Positions 1 through 12,144 of a stretch of 64,000 nucleotides of DNA are shown here, piece by piece. Source of the stretch: Trichoplax sp. H2. Lineage: Eukaryota > Placozoa > Uniplacotomia > Trichoplacea. A program made the translations under genes and the position numbers. The notes under the pieces are model-generated. The model was not told the DNA's origin, ran no database searches, and was given only the letters and a program-made list of their open reading frames with translations. The DNA lies in NCBI GenBank assembly GCA_003344405.1, contig NOWV01000050.1, forward strand, positions 1-64,000. The letters are read 5' to 3'. Each line of letters opens with the position of its first letter. Position 1 is the stretch's first letter.

Positions 1-313
1 GCAGGTACTCTAGACTTATAAATAGATGCAAGTAGCTATTTAAGATAAGGGACCTAGTTATGCTACGCCACAAAGTAATACAAATAATATAAATTGTAAT
101 CTCTAAGCAGGCTAGAATTACAGTGCATATGTTATTTTTATGATTATTTTGTCTTATTTAGAGTTTTAGCAAACAGCTACTCTAGACTACTGTATAGATG
201 CGAGTATCTATTTAGGGTAGGTAACCTAGGTATACTACTCTATAAAGTAATACAAATAAAGTAAACTTTAACTTTTGAATAGTCTAGAATTGTATCTAGA
301 ATTGTATCTAGAA
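1..313. repeat. Two diverged copies of a ~100-bp sequence plus a short TCTAGAAT array
   Basis: Bases 3-118 and 175-292 align with about three quarters identity and share tactctagac, tagatgc and aagtaatacaaat. At 283-313 the unit tctagaattgta is repeated about three times. The block is downstream of receptor exon 3 on the minus strand, probably in an intron. No function seen. Confidence 0.6.
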
Positions 314-402
314 TCGCAACACTGTGTAGATAATCAATAATAAACTCTACATTATTATAAACTTGGAATCTTTCAGTCATATACATTTAGTTTATTACTT
401 AC

Positions 403-2085
403 TATTTCTTGTAGCTCTGAGATATGGTGGATCGTAGCAATCCGAGTCCAATTAAATCGTCGCAGCATGGCTATTCGAATAGGATTAAGAGTTACGTCGG
501 TTGTTTCAGTCGTAAAGAAATAAGGATAGATATCTCTGTTAATTAGAGCAGCAGAGCTCACTCCACTGGTTACCTAGCATGAATTAATAGGTTTTACAGT
601 AAATGACTTGCGTTTATTTCGTTAATTTTCTCTAAAATTGATTATTATCTGTTTTCTTTCATGACATATGCATATTAGGGTAGAATATCTCTATCTTTAA
701 TATCTTATTTAGACTAGATAAGAATTACAAGACTCTTATGTATTTTTTATATCGTACATTTAATGTTTGTAGATGGAGAGAAGAATAAACAGCAATAATG
801 TGATAAGATAATTTGGAGCAATTCTAGACAGTCTTAATAACGATTATCATGATTCTACACTTAATACAGTCTAAGTATATTATTATCTTTACCGTGACTA
901 GATTCCAATATTTAGTCAATGAAGCTACCGGTCTAGAGCCAACCGTAGTCAGTGGTCCAAAAGTAGCAATTTTAATGGGCGGATTATTGATAGCATCTAT
1001 GAAACTTTTAGTTGCAACCCAAGATTTATACTAGAAGCAAGAAGTAATACAAATTAGTTTATAGAATATAGGCGTTATACCATTAGAGATTTTGTATGGA
1101 GTTAATATAACATTAGTCCGATAGGAATTATAACTTATCAAGTAACGACATATTTGATACGGATCATTATTTCTACCGTAATCTCACATCATTTCGATTT
1201 TTATAGTCATCTAATGTTTACGCGTATGCAAGTAATACTTAGAAATTTTATGCAAGAAAAGTTATAAGTACACACCCAGTTATTATATTTTCATTAGTTA
1301 CTATTTATCACTACTGGTAGTTAGTTATTAACAATTTACTTCCATGGTATTATATATAGTAATCGTTATACCATGTGATATTACAATTTATCATTAATCC
1401 AACCTTCCTTTCACTATTTTGCTCTATTTCCGGGGTAATTTCTAATCAAAGAGGTAAATTGCAGCTTATAGAATAAGCGTTTACATTATTTTTATAACCA
1501 ATCCTCAAAATACAGGATAAACTAGATGTAATAGCCTCACTACTACTACGTTAGGTTCGTAGTTTAATAATCTTAGGGTCTTAGACCGACAGAGTGAATA
1601 CCGTACTTCACTATTTCATCATCAGATACGGCCCACAAACAAACATACTTTATTCTAAGCAAACTATTGTAATAGGATATTTTAATTTTAAGTCTAATGT
1701 GTGAATAGATATCTTTTGATAAATCTACCTAGAATTACCATAAGATATGGATAGCAATTCTTACAATCTAGAGTATATCGTATGAATTTCAAGGAAATCA
1801 TCAGAATTTTCGACAACATTATTTTTACTCTACCTCCGTATTCCAGAACTCCATTGTTAGATTGTAGTCAGGTAAAATATCTGGTCTTGCGTTAATATCC
1901 TTAATAGCTAACTGCCCGGCTGGTAAAGTGATTTTTCCAATGTAAGATACTGTACTCCCAGAAAGCGGCTGAAAACCGGCAATGGTTAAGGTTTTCCATT
2001 TCTTGCCCTCAATTATTGGTGAAGCGATCCAAATTAAGAATAACGATATTGCTAATGGAGATAATTTCTTTCCTTTAATGATCAT
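403..2085 (-). CDS. GABBR: GABA-B-type receptor, 5' exons (partial)
   Basis: Three exons join in phase: 1834-2085, 893-1030 and 403-573 (84, 46 and 57 codons); the rest lies beyond the window start. Exon 1 opens with ATG, a hydrophobic signal peptide (residues about 9-25), then LTIAGFQPLSGS and DINARPDILPDY, which match the start of the bilobed ligand-binding domain of GABA-B receptors. Exon 2 supplies PIKIATFGPL and SLTKYWNLVT; exon 3 supplies YPYFFTTETTD and MLRRFNWTRIATI, all in the family order. Donors are GTAGAG, GTAAAG and GTAAGT, and each acceptor ends in AG. The product would be a class C G-protein-coupled receptor; the ligand cannot be told from this part. Exons 1 and 2 are duplicated upstream at 3558-4749. 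Confidence 0.88.
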
Positions 2086-2526
2086 AACTTTAACACTTTA
2101 ATTGCAAACTATCGTAGTTTTCAACAACAAAAAGAAAATACGACGAACGTAGCAATATATCTTCAATGGAATGATTTGTATGAATTTTTTAGGGTAAAGT
2201 TGGACATTTGTCATCTAAAAACAAAGAATTCATTGAGATCAATATTTTATTGTTTTGAGTTAATAATTTATGCACTTATTATTGCTATCAATAAACTTAA
2301 TTTTAAATAATAGAACAAATTTTTACATATAAATTAAATATTAAAAACTACTAAAAAATTTCTTTAATTGAAGGTTATAGATGTAAACTATATACCGAAG
2401 CTATTAATAATGTTTACTGATCAATCCTTGTCAAAATAGGAATAATAAACTGTTTCTGTTCATTTTTAGCTGCTATAAGCTATGATGTAGCAGTTTTTAA
2501 ACACGTGAACTTAATTTAGTGGAAAC
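575..2526. repeat. Direct duplication, copy 1 (about 1.95 kb)
   Basis: This block and 3240-5193 are nearly identical over their length, with a spacing of about 2665 bp. They carry receptor exons 1 and 2 with their introns and about 430 bp of 5' flank. The left edge coincides with the 3' splice acceptor of receptor exon 3. The right edge is just after ggaaac at 2526. Confidence 0.92.
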
Positions 2527-3239
2527 GGTCTTCTTTCATAGACAGAGAAGACCTGGACACCCACGAAAAATAATAACAAAAAAAAATCATAAAAGTAAAT
2601 AAAAAATGAAACACTAAAAATTGGATATATACGCCGCCCGAGCGCAAAGAAATACATAAATCCTTCCGAGTCCGAAATATTCTAATATATTTTATAATAA
2701 TACTATGTGCGCAATTCACGATTTGTCCAGGTCTTCTCTATCTATTGTGAATTGTAATTATTGCGCAATTATGCCAAAATATACTTTTAAAATAACTGTG
2801 AAAATAGTGCAGATCTTTTTCCAAATAAATACCAAAAATAAAAATACTATATTGCTGCATAGACTAAGTTCGTTTATCCGGTTTATCTTGACCGTTTTCG
2901 ATTTGTGAGAAAAGGACGAATTAGAATTTGCATTTAACTATGTGGAACATTGCGACAATTATGTTCCACATAGTTTGTGATGATATTCCATATAATTTGT
3001 GTAATAGGACAGCAAAATTTTAAATTTTAAATTATGCGGAAAATGTGACCAAAATATGAGAGATGTAAAACTATGTGGAACATAGATTTTCTAAAATTAT
3101 GTGTTTCTAAAATTATGTGGAATATTGCGAGAATTTAACCAAATTTATAAACTTTGTGGAATATTGCGAGAATATAACCTAATTTATCAACTATGTGGAA
3201 CAGAAATTATAAGCGTGATATAAAAATGTTCATATGTGA
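2527..3239. repeat. Spacer between the duplications: inverted repeats and short direct repeats
   Basis: An 18-of-19 inverted repeat flanks about 170 bp (2540-2558 and 2725-2743; agacagagaagacctggac). A perfect hairpin with 15-bp arms and a 10-base loop lies at 2936-2975 (aactatgtggaacat and its complement). Its arm recurs as direct repeats (atgtggaacat, gtggaatattgcgagaat) to about 3200. It could be a decayed miniature element; no coding potential seen. Confidence 0.6.
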
Positions 3240-5193
3240 TAGCATGAATTAATAGGTTTTACAGTAAATGACTTGCGTTTATTTCGTTAATTTTCTCTAA
3301 AATTGATTATTATCTGTTTTCTTTCATGACATATGCATATTAGGGTAGAATATCTCTATCTTTAATATCTTATTTAGACTAGATAAGAATTACAAGACTC
3401 TTATGTATTTTTTATATCGTACATTTAATGTTTGTAGATGGAGAGAAGAATAAACAGCAATAATGTGATAAGATAATTTGGAGCAATTCTAGACAGTCTT
3501 AATAACAATTATCATGATTCTACACTTAATACAGTCTAAGTATATTATTATCTTTACCGTGACTAGATTCCAATATTTAGTCAATGAAGCTACCGGTCTA
3601 GAGCCAACCGTAGTCAGTGGTCCAAAAGTAGCAATTTTAATGGGCGGATTATTGATAGCATCTATGAAACTTTTAGTTGTAACCCAAGATTTATACTAGA
3701 AGCAAGAAGTAATACAAATTAGTTTATAGAATATAGGCGTTATACCATTAGAGATTTCATATAGAGTAATATAACATTAGTCCGATAGGAATTATAACTT
3801 ATCAAGTAACGACATATTTGATACGGATCATTATTTCTACCGTAATCTCACATCATTTCGATTTTTATAGTCATCTAATGTTTACGCGTATACAAGTAAT
3901 ACTTAGAAATTTTATGCAAGAAAAGTTATAAGTACACACCCAGTTATTATATTTTCATTAGTTACTATTTATCGCTACTGGTAGTTAGTTATTAACAATT
4001 TACTTCCATGGTATTATATATAGTAATCGTTATACCATGTGATATTACAATTTATCATTAATCCAACCTTCTTTTCACTATTTTGCTCTATTTCCGGGGT
4101 AATTTCTAACCAAAGAGGTAAATTGCAGCTTATAGAATAAGCGTTTACATTATTTTTATAACCAATCCTCAAAATACAGGATAAACTAGGTGTAATAGCC
4201 TCACTACTACTACGTTAGGTTCGTAGTTTAATAATCTTAGGGTCTTAGACCGACAGAGTGAATACCGTACGTCACTGTTTCATCATCAGACACGGCCCAC
4301 TAACAAACATGTTTTATTCTAAGCAAACTATTGTACTAGGATATTTTAATTTTAAGTCTAATGTGTGAATAGATATCTTTTGATAAATCTACCTAGAATT
4401 ACCATAAGATATGGATAGCAATTCTTACAATCTAGAGTATATCGTATGAATTTCATGGAAATCATCAGAATTTTCGACAACATTATTTTTACTCTACCTC
4501 CGTATTCCAGAACTCCATTGTTAGATTGTAGTCAGGTAAAATATCTGGTCTTGCGTTAATATCCTTAATAGCTAACTGCCCGGCTGGTAAAGTGATTTTT
4601 CCAATGTAAGATACTGTACTCCCAGAAAGCGGCTGAAAACCGGCAATGGTTAAGGTTTTCCATTTCTTGCCCTCAATTATTGGTGAAGCGATCCAAATTA
4701 AGAATAACGATATTGCTAATGGAGATAATTTCTTTCCTTTAATGATCATAACTTTAACACTTTAATTGCAAACTATCGTAGTTTTCAACAACAAAAAGAA
4801 AATACGACGAACATAGCAAAATATATCTTCAATGGAATGATTTGTATGAATTTTTTAGGATAAAGTTGGATATTTGCCATCTAAATAAAAAATTCATTGA
4901 GATCTATATTTTCCTATTTTCAATCAATACTTTATGCACTTATTATTGCTATCAATAAACGTAATTTTAAATAATAGAACAAATTTTTACATATAAATTA
5001 AATATTAAGAACTACTAAAAAATTACTTTAATTGAATATTATTGATGCAAATTACATACTGAAGCTATCGTTTCATGTTTTACTGATCAATCCTTGTCGG
5101 AATAGGAATAATAAACTATTCTGTTCATTTTCAGCTGTTACAAGCTATGCAATGTGATAGTTTTTAAGCACGTGAACTTAATTTAGTGGAAAC
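3240..5193. repeat. Direct duplication, copy 2 (about 1.95 kb)
   Basis: Upstream partner of 575-2526. It differs by scattered single-base changes and small indels (for example tttgtatgg against ttcatatag in the long intron). The level of identity, introns included, argues for a recent event. Confidence 0.92.
3558..4749 (-). CDS. Duplicate of GABA-B receptor exons 1-2 (5' fragment)
   Basis: A second copy of the same two exons lies upstream on the same strand: exon 1 at 4498-4749 and exon 2 at 3558-3695. Exon 1 encodes the same 84 residues as the downstream copy. Exon 2 shows one replacement in the part compared (Ala to Thr at its sixth codon). Start codon, signal peptide and both donors are intact, so there is no decay. 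Exon 3 is missing: the duplicated DNA stops at the acceptor of that exon. Either this is a dead 5' fragment, or a second promoter with alternative first exons that splice over 2.7 kb into the downstream gene. RNA data would decide. Confidence 0.8.
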
Positions 5194-8100
5194 AGTTTCC
5201 TTTCGTAACAAGTTTTTATGCAGCCAAGCTAGATAGTGACATCTATACAAAATTGAGCGCTAAACAATAATTCTCTATTTATCTTTCAGTCTACGGCTAT
5301 CTTGATCCATATTGAATCCGAAATGCATAATACATTATTATAATTTTTTCCTAGTTAAAGATATCATTTTAAGTATATTGACTTTTCCTAGTCTTATACT
5401 GGTTTCTTTGAGGAAAAGCTACTTCTTCAAATAATACTTTAGTGTGCCGATTGCCTCTGGCTAAAGTAAGCTTTATACGGAAAATCCAGCTGGAGAATGA
5501 CTACTTATTGTCATGATTAAGACAACCACAAGGTAATATATTGAAATTGAGACCTACTTTCAGCCATGAAATTAGTTATTCTTATTTGGATTAAGTTTAT
5601 TAATCAATCGATCGACTTTAAATTAATGCAGCAACTTAACAAATAGCTTTTTCTTCATTTAGTTAAAGTGAAATTGTAAGTTTATCAAGTAGTATAGCAT
5701 TCCATCTCATTGTGAAGAGATAGCTTAAATCATAAATTGAAACTAACTTTAAACTTGATGTAACTAGCCATTTTTGCATTGCCATCAAAAACTATATCTG
5801 CTAATGATTTATTATGATGGTTACCTGCATAATTAATTACTAATTTTTCGATCGATAAAGATGGCATTATTGCTACCAAAAAACATATCTGCCTATGGTA
5901 TATTATATTATTTAGCTGCAAAAAACAATTTATGTAGCGTTACTTGAACATTTCTCATTTGATGGAGGCGCATATTAATAGATATTGTGAATTCTTAATC
6001 TTTCGATTGATAAAGCAGACATTGTTGTATTGTATGAGACTACTTTGAAAAATTAAATTAATAATTGAGATAATATCGCAACTATTTTATATCTGCGTTA
6101 TATTAATACATACTATCACAGAACACCCATTCCTGTAAATTATTGATGTCTTTAATAGTTTAATGCTTGACTCCGCATCACTAAACGTATTAGCAATAGC
6201 AGATATTTTGAATGCGGTATTGTTGTCTAGCAGCAATAGTAGAGTATCGAAAAAATATATTTGCAAAGACAAGAAACGAGATAGCTTCCACTTTATTAGC
6301 AATTCATTTGAAATAAAACATTATTTTATTTCAATTGCGTTATTCTTGATGGATTATAGATTTAAAATCTACATTGTTCCATAATTTAGATAATATTAAA
6401 AAATTTTTTGTGCTGGTACATAAGCGAGTTATACAATGATCTGTGTAAATGAAAATAGCGACTATCCCTTAGTCTGCTCTAATTGGTTCTAATTTTAAAA
6501 CGTTATCGTTGCTTCGCATTCTGCTACCTATCAACCATTTCATAGTTTTATTTTTTAAAATCAGGTTTTTAAGATTATGCTTTATTTCACTTACTCTGTA
6601 TCTATCATCATTATGAAATTATTCTTTACTACAATCTCGTCCGTTCATAATTGCTAAGGGCTCTTTGCTTATAATCCTTAATTCACCGATTAGTACCGTA
6701 TTATACTACAAATATTGATTGCCCAAGCCTATCAAATTTTGATATATTTAGAGAATAATTTAAATTTTTAATATGCGAAAGTTTTCATATACGTATCAAA
6801 TCTATAGTTTAATATCGTACAAGTGCCTATAAAAATTTTAGATAAAAAAATAGACCCACGTTAAGAAATATTAAATAAAACTGAAAGTACACAAAAATGG
6901 TGCTTGCAGAAGTAAATTGCGCGATTCGTATATTTAACAACTATTAGAACGATCTTAATGCTATCGATTATCAAAGCTTTAATTTACAATATTAGTTAAC
7001 GAATAGAATATTATTTTTTTCGCCATATTTAAAAATTCAAATTATTCTCTTTATTAGAAGCTTTAATTATGTCAATAGGCTAGTTAAGGAACATATCCTA
7101 AGGGGACGATCGTAATTTTACAACTTTATTTAGTAAATACAATTGAAAAGGCTAATTAATTCAACCATGTTTAGCTTTAATATTAAATTATGATTATTAT
7201 GAGTTTGCCAACGTACGGCATATCCAGCTTTCTATAAATGTTTAAATAAATAAATAATTATAATACTCTATTACTGAACACATTATTTGGCATTTTAAAT
7301 GGATGCTCCTTTCTAATTTATTAAGTTTATGCAGTATGTTACTAGCTAACTTTCCTACTTACTTGCATCGATGTAGAATTCCGGACAATAAATTGTATGT
7401 CTCATGCTAGTAAGGTAATTTTGAATTGCAGCTACTCCTGCCGTTTATCGAACTCTGCAAATAATCTCCAAAAAAACTACTAAATGTACCTTAAGTACTG
7501 TAAGGCTTGTGCTGTTCTTCCATCAACAATTAGTTATGAACCTACTAGCTATCGCTTTCCAACTCTGTATAACGAGCCGTAATGGTAATACTTTAATTAT
7601 TTCTTGCTGGACAAATATCGTAATGTACGGTATCGTGTCAATTCATGTGACATGAAATTCCATCCTTAACTCAATCTTTAATTCCTCTCGTATACGATGG
7701 TTGACTTCTATATTATATGTTTCGTGAAATATAAATATGACTTATAACTTATAATGCTATGCGTAATATTATATAATAGTATTGTTATAGTGATCCAATG
7801 ATTTTAATTTCTTACAACGATGCTGGCATAGAATTTGAAATCGTGTTACGAAAGGCATCTGGAAATCTAATTTTTTCTCAGTGGATAGTGTCATGATGAC
7901 AAGCTATATTATAATAATGTTATATTTACAAAGTTGCGCTCGAGCAAAGTAAAATAGTTTATATAGCATATTACTGCTTATCTAAGTATGGTATTTGGCC
8001 GTAGAACTGTGAATATTATCCATATGAGTAGATAGACACGGCTTTTCTAATGCATGGATAATAATAACTTCATAGTTATAAAATTATGCTAGCATACATT

Positions 8101-8827
8101 GAAATAGTTTTGTCACGTACACATAATTTTAATTATTTTAGTTTTTCTTTCTCACTCTCCGTCTATCTAACTGTATTTTCATATAAGTAACATTACAGTA
8201 AATCTAGTCGTTTCGTCATGACTTGACATTTATGGAAATTACTTGTATACTAATGTAGTAAAATAATTACTGTAGGTAAGCAATAATTCTTTATAACATG
8301 CTGAGGCTAAATGAATGATTTCGATCAGCGATATCATAACGATTCCATAATGTCCATAGTTGAAGCTGACGCAGAGTAGAAGGCTTATGAGGTCTACACA
8401 ATTGTTATTTAACGTATATTGCATGCACATTGCACACACTCTTCTCTTCCTGTGTACAACATCATCTACTTATACAGACTACAACGACTACTATAGTTCA
8501 ATTTGTTATGGTATAAACTAAATAGCTTCAAAAGCATAATTAATCACAATCTAGTACTTTACTCAATATGGAACTTTGACAGGCTATACGAGTTTACGTC
8601 TGTGAAAATACGCTAGCATGAATTGAAATAATTTTATGAAATGCGAATTATTGTGATTAGTATGGCATGTTCCCTCTTTTTATCACGTTTGCATGCTATA
8701 TACCATGCGCTGATATATTCATAGTGGTGCAATATAGAAGATTTAACATGATACTAAATTACCTGTGTGTACTTCAAGGCAGCTTCACAGGCTTATTAGA
8801 CCCAATTTTTATAAATTTAGGTAAGAA
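5194..8827. other. Intergenic, no gene recognised
   Basis: AT-rich DNA with only short open frames. None has a recognisable domain or a run of in-phase exons. A degenerate relative of the 148-bp repeat may begin near 8085 and 8612 (gctagcat, ttgaaata, gtttt core). Confidence 0.5.
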
Positions 8828-8975
8828 TGCATAGATTAGTATGCCCTTTATCCTTATTTGCTAGGTCCATACCCTTTTGCTTTTTAAAAATTGACGCTGG
8901 AATCATTGGAATAGTTTTGCGAGATCATAAGTGATTGCAAATTAGATTGTACTGTATGTTATCTCTCCCTCTACA
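8828..8975. repeat. 148-bp dispersed repeat, copy 1
   Basis: Bases 8828-8975 and 9861-10008 agree at all but about three positions (start tgcatagattagtatgccc, end tctccctctaca). The sharp edges and high identity suggest a recently moved or copied unit. There is no open frame or terminal inverted repeat that I can see. Confidence 0.85.
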
Positions 8976-9860
8976 TATGGCTGCAACACAGTACTATTGT
9001 GCGGCCATTTCATAATGACCTTACGTTAGTAAAATTAAGTCGGGCCATTGCTGGGATTACTAACAGTAGTTTTTATTTTACTACTGTTCCGAAGCCAAGC
9101 TCCGAAATAATAATTGTTGTGTTACTTAAAATATCGAATATAAATTGTTGTTTATTCCAGTAGTTTAATAAACGTTGATGGGTACTTGTTTATTGTCAAG
9201 GTTAATATCTAAGTAATTGAATACTAACACCTAAGTGTAAGGTACAATTCATGCTGGGCCTTGCGGCTCTAATCGGCACAAAAATTTATTATTGTTAATT
9301 AGCGTTGACTTATACTGATTTATGTTTATTTCTTCTATCTAAACTCCTAAACTATACAGTGTAAGTCGTTATGTCAAAGATATTAACAAATGCACTATCG
9401 GTGGAGGCCGTCACTATATAAAGCCGAGCACTAAATTAGCTACTCTGTTCCATTTAATCATTATTAGATCCACTTGATTATTATTGCTAAGAGTTTTCTA
9501 ACGTACTTCTTTGTAGATTTTTTCGACGAGGATTTATCTCAATAAAGTAAAGTCCTTAAACCTATTACCCATTGGCAACTTAACAGTGTAGTCGAGAGTT
9601 AGTTCAACTACGATAAGTCTCCTAAGTCAGTTGGGGACACGAGTATTCGTGACAATGTTTACGACCTGTTCAAAAAGGCTAAATTGTAACAAGTACAGCC
9701 TGGGATTTAAAGAATAATCTTTACGGAAAAAAATATTCTTTTAATGAAGCCACAATTTACGTACTGTATGCTATATTCACTTAGCACTGTATAGACTACC
9801 GTACAAATATTATACTTTCGTAGGGCAACACTAGATTAGCTTCAGATTAATAAACCTAAT

Positions 9861-10008
9861 TGCATAGATTAGTATGCCCTTTATCCTTATTTACTAGGTC
9901 CATACCCTTTTGCTTTTTAAAAATTGCCGCTGGAATCATTGGAATAGTTTTGCGAGATCATAAGTGATTGCAAATTAGATTGTACAGTATGTTATCTCTC
10001 CCTCTACA
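9861..10008. repeat. 148-bp dispersed repeat, copy 2
   Basis: Second copy of 8828-8975, same orientation, about 1033 bp downstream. The flanks are unrelated. Confidence 0.85.
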
Positions 10009-11028
10009 GTATAGATATATATATAAAAGATGAATTTTACTATAATAATTTAAGTCTGATTGCATCTAGATAGTTCTTAGTAGTTGTAAGACGAATCTAG
10101 TTTATTAATAAAATAAACTTTACAAGAAACTGTAGTTCTTGTTTTTATTCGTTTGAAGACACTTTATATAACTTTTCTAATACTATGATTATCGTTAGAG
10201 ATTACAAATACAGAATATAGTGTTTTCATCGTAAAAATTTCAGTAATATTTCAATATTGGCATTAAAATAGCATATATTATGTTCAGCAATAGTGAAATT
10301 ATTCCATATATTGTAAATGAATAGAATACTGCAAAATAGTCAAAACTTCCTTGATCATGTTCAATTTCTTATCGATATAATGCAACAGTAGTAGAAGGCA
10401 TAAAGATATACAAGAAAATATCTCATTCATCAAAAAATGCGAAATTGATATAATAAAGCAAATCAACCATGATTCAACTTTTTTCGTCAATTGGAATAAA
10501 AGTCCAATCTTTCCTTTCCCCTCACGATGTGATATGTCAAGAATGCCCTCCACTATGCACAGCAATTTCACTGTACTACTTTAGAATATTCCATGATACC
10601 ATTCGATACAGCACTGACTACGACTATAGCCAGCTATCAATAACAGTCTAACATACTATATTTGTATTTCTTGATCTTATACTACAGTTGAACTTAACCT
10701 TTCTAAGATCTAAGTCCAAAATGCGTACTTATATTTCTTAATCATATAACTGAAGTTGAACTTTAAATCTGACTTTTGCGTGTGTAGAGCTACTAGCAAA
10801 AATACTTCACTTTCAATGCTCTCTTAATTAATGACTAAAAATTATTTGTATATTTGTTAACAATGCTTACAGTAGTTACTAAGATTAAATCAGAAATAGA
10901 ACTAAATCATTTCCGAGAATAGTTTTTACAGCTGTGTAAAAGAAAATGAGTTTTGCTATCATTCAGAAATGTTATCAGTGGCGATTCAATGACTTGTTCT
11001 ATCTTGCCGTCTTCACTTTGCAATTATT
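10009..11028. other. Intergenic, no gene recognised
   Basis: Two opposed open frames (10299-10571 minus, 90 codons, leucine-rich; 10469-10651 plus, 60 codons) overlap here. Neither shows a family motif or splice support, so I do not call a gene. Confidence 0.4.
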
Positions 11029-12144
11029 TCATTTTTTTTTCTTTGCTGGTCGTGTATCACTTAATGGCCTCTTGGATGCATTTACGTTATCGTTACTGCT
11101 AATAATACACGAGAGGTGGTTGTGCTGTATTGGTAGAGAACTTAGTGCTTCCATCAATTTTGACTTTATTTCAGGGGTAATCTTACAGCATCCTGTTGGA
11201 AGTAGGGAATTGCTACGAATTTCTTTCATAAAATCATTTATGCTTTTCGCCCATTTATGCAACTCTCGCAAATGACTAGTACTTAAACTGGATTCGGAAA
11301 ATTCAGTTTTATCCTTACTGGCTGCATCCATAATCGGTCGAAAATAAAACTTCGTATCATCAAAGCCGCTGACAGCATTCATGTAGATGATGTAAATTTT
11401 GCTTCTTAAGTCGTTTACAGAACCTTGCACTTCGGTCGCACCAATATCATGTTTGAGTCGAATAAATTGCTTTCCTTTTTTAGTTATTAATTTCAGTCGT
11501 GATTTTCGGAGTTCTTGCTGATTTTTGAATTCAAGTAATCCTAAATCGTTATAATTCAACCAGTAGACAGCCTTCAATAACAACTCCGAATCGTCTGTGC
11601 TAATGATGCCTAACTGATGTAAAATCTCATCATCACTTATTTCAGACCCAATTGTTCTATCCACTTCTTCCTGGGCAAATTTATTCCAATGGCGCTTCCA
11701 TTTCCCTAATTCGTCAAGGTCTGCTAGTGTCATAACTTCATCTGAATACCTTATAACAGATTCAGATTCTTGACTATTGGTCGATAATAATTTTCGATAA
11801 AATGGACCATGATTGGGAATAGCTCGTAAATATTTCTCAAAATAGTCGACAATGTATTCTATTCCAGTATCATGATGGCCATCGGGGACTCGCTTTTTGG
11901 CCGCTGATTGTCCCTTGCGATTCTTGAAGGAGTTAAACTCGACCTGTTTTCCATATCTTTTCTTGACTATTTTATAGTCTTCTGCTAGAATATTGGCATG
12001 ATCTTGAGGTTTCTTTCTGTCAAAAATATTCGAATTAAACCAAAATACTGCATTGCGGAGCTGAACTGCGTTAGCGTCACCAATTTCGCCCCTTTCCACT
12101 AAGACTGCATCATGAGGTGTTAAAATATCTTGAAACCTGGACAT
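11029..12144 (-). CDS. Single-exon protein with two DUF3504/Crypton-recombinase-like modules
   Basis: A 371-residue uninterrupted frame from ATG at 12144, long for this intron-rich locus. Residues about 5-170 and 171-335 align with each other: QLRNAVFWFN against LLKAVYWLN, YGKQVEF against KGKQFIRL, IEYIVDYFEKYL against IYIIYMNAV, GPFYRKLL against KFYFRPIM, DELGKWKRHWNKF against RELHKWAKSINDF. The pattern (L-N-x-F/Y-W-x-N, basic middle, then P-F-Y) resembles the DUF3504 domain of animal proteins derived from Crypton tyrosine recombinases. I do not see a convincing catalytic Arg/His/Tyr set, so a domesticated DNA-binding role is more likely than an active enzyme. The tail (PAKKKK) looks like a nuclear signal. 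The frame's reality is well supported; the family assignment is tentative. It is divergent from the XPB gene 1.4 kb away. Confidence 0.75.
   Translation of the reverse strand: MSRFQDILTPHDAVLVERGEIGDANAVQLRNAVFWFNSNIFDRKKPQDHANILAEDYKIVKKRYGKQVEFNSFKNRKGQSAAKKRVPDGHHDTGIEYIVDYFEKYLRAIPNHGPFYRKLLSTNSQESESVIRYSDEVMTLADLDELGKWKRHWNKFAQEEVDRTIGSEISDDEILHQLGIISTDDSELLLKAVYWLNYNDLGLLEFKNQQELRKSRLKLITKKGKQFIRLKHDIGATEVQGSVNDLRSKIYIIYMNAVSGFDDTKFYFRPIMDAASKDKTEFSESSLSTSHLRELHKWAKSINDFMKEIRSNSLLPTGCCKITPEIKSKLMEALSSLPIQHNHLSCIISSNDNVNASKRPLSDTRPAKKKK

Noticed and set aside
849-1034. Plus-strand open frame of 61 codons, repeated at 3514-3699
   Set aside because: It is the antisense of receptor exon 2; the minus strand gives the family match and splice sites.
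9405-9440. TATATAAAG with a GC-rich flank, a possible core promoter or snRNA gene
   Set aside because: No coding exon or known small-RNA sequence follows on either strand.
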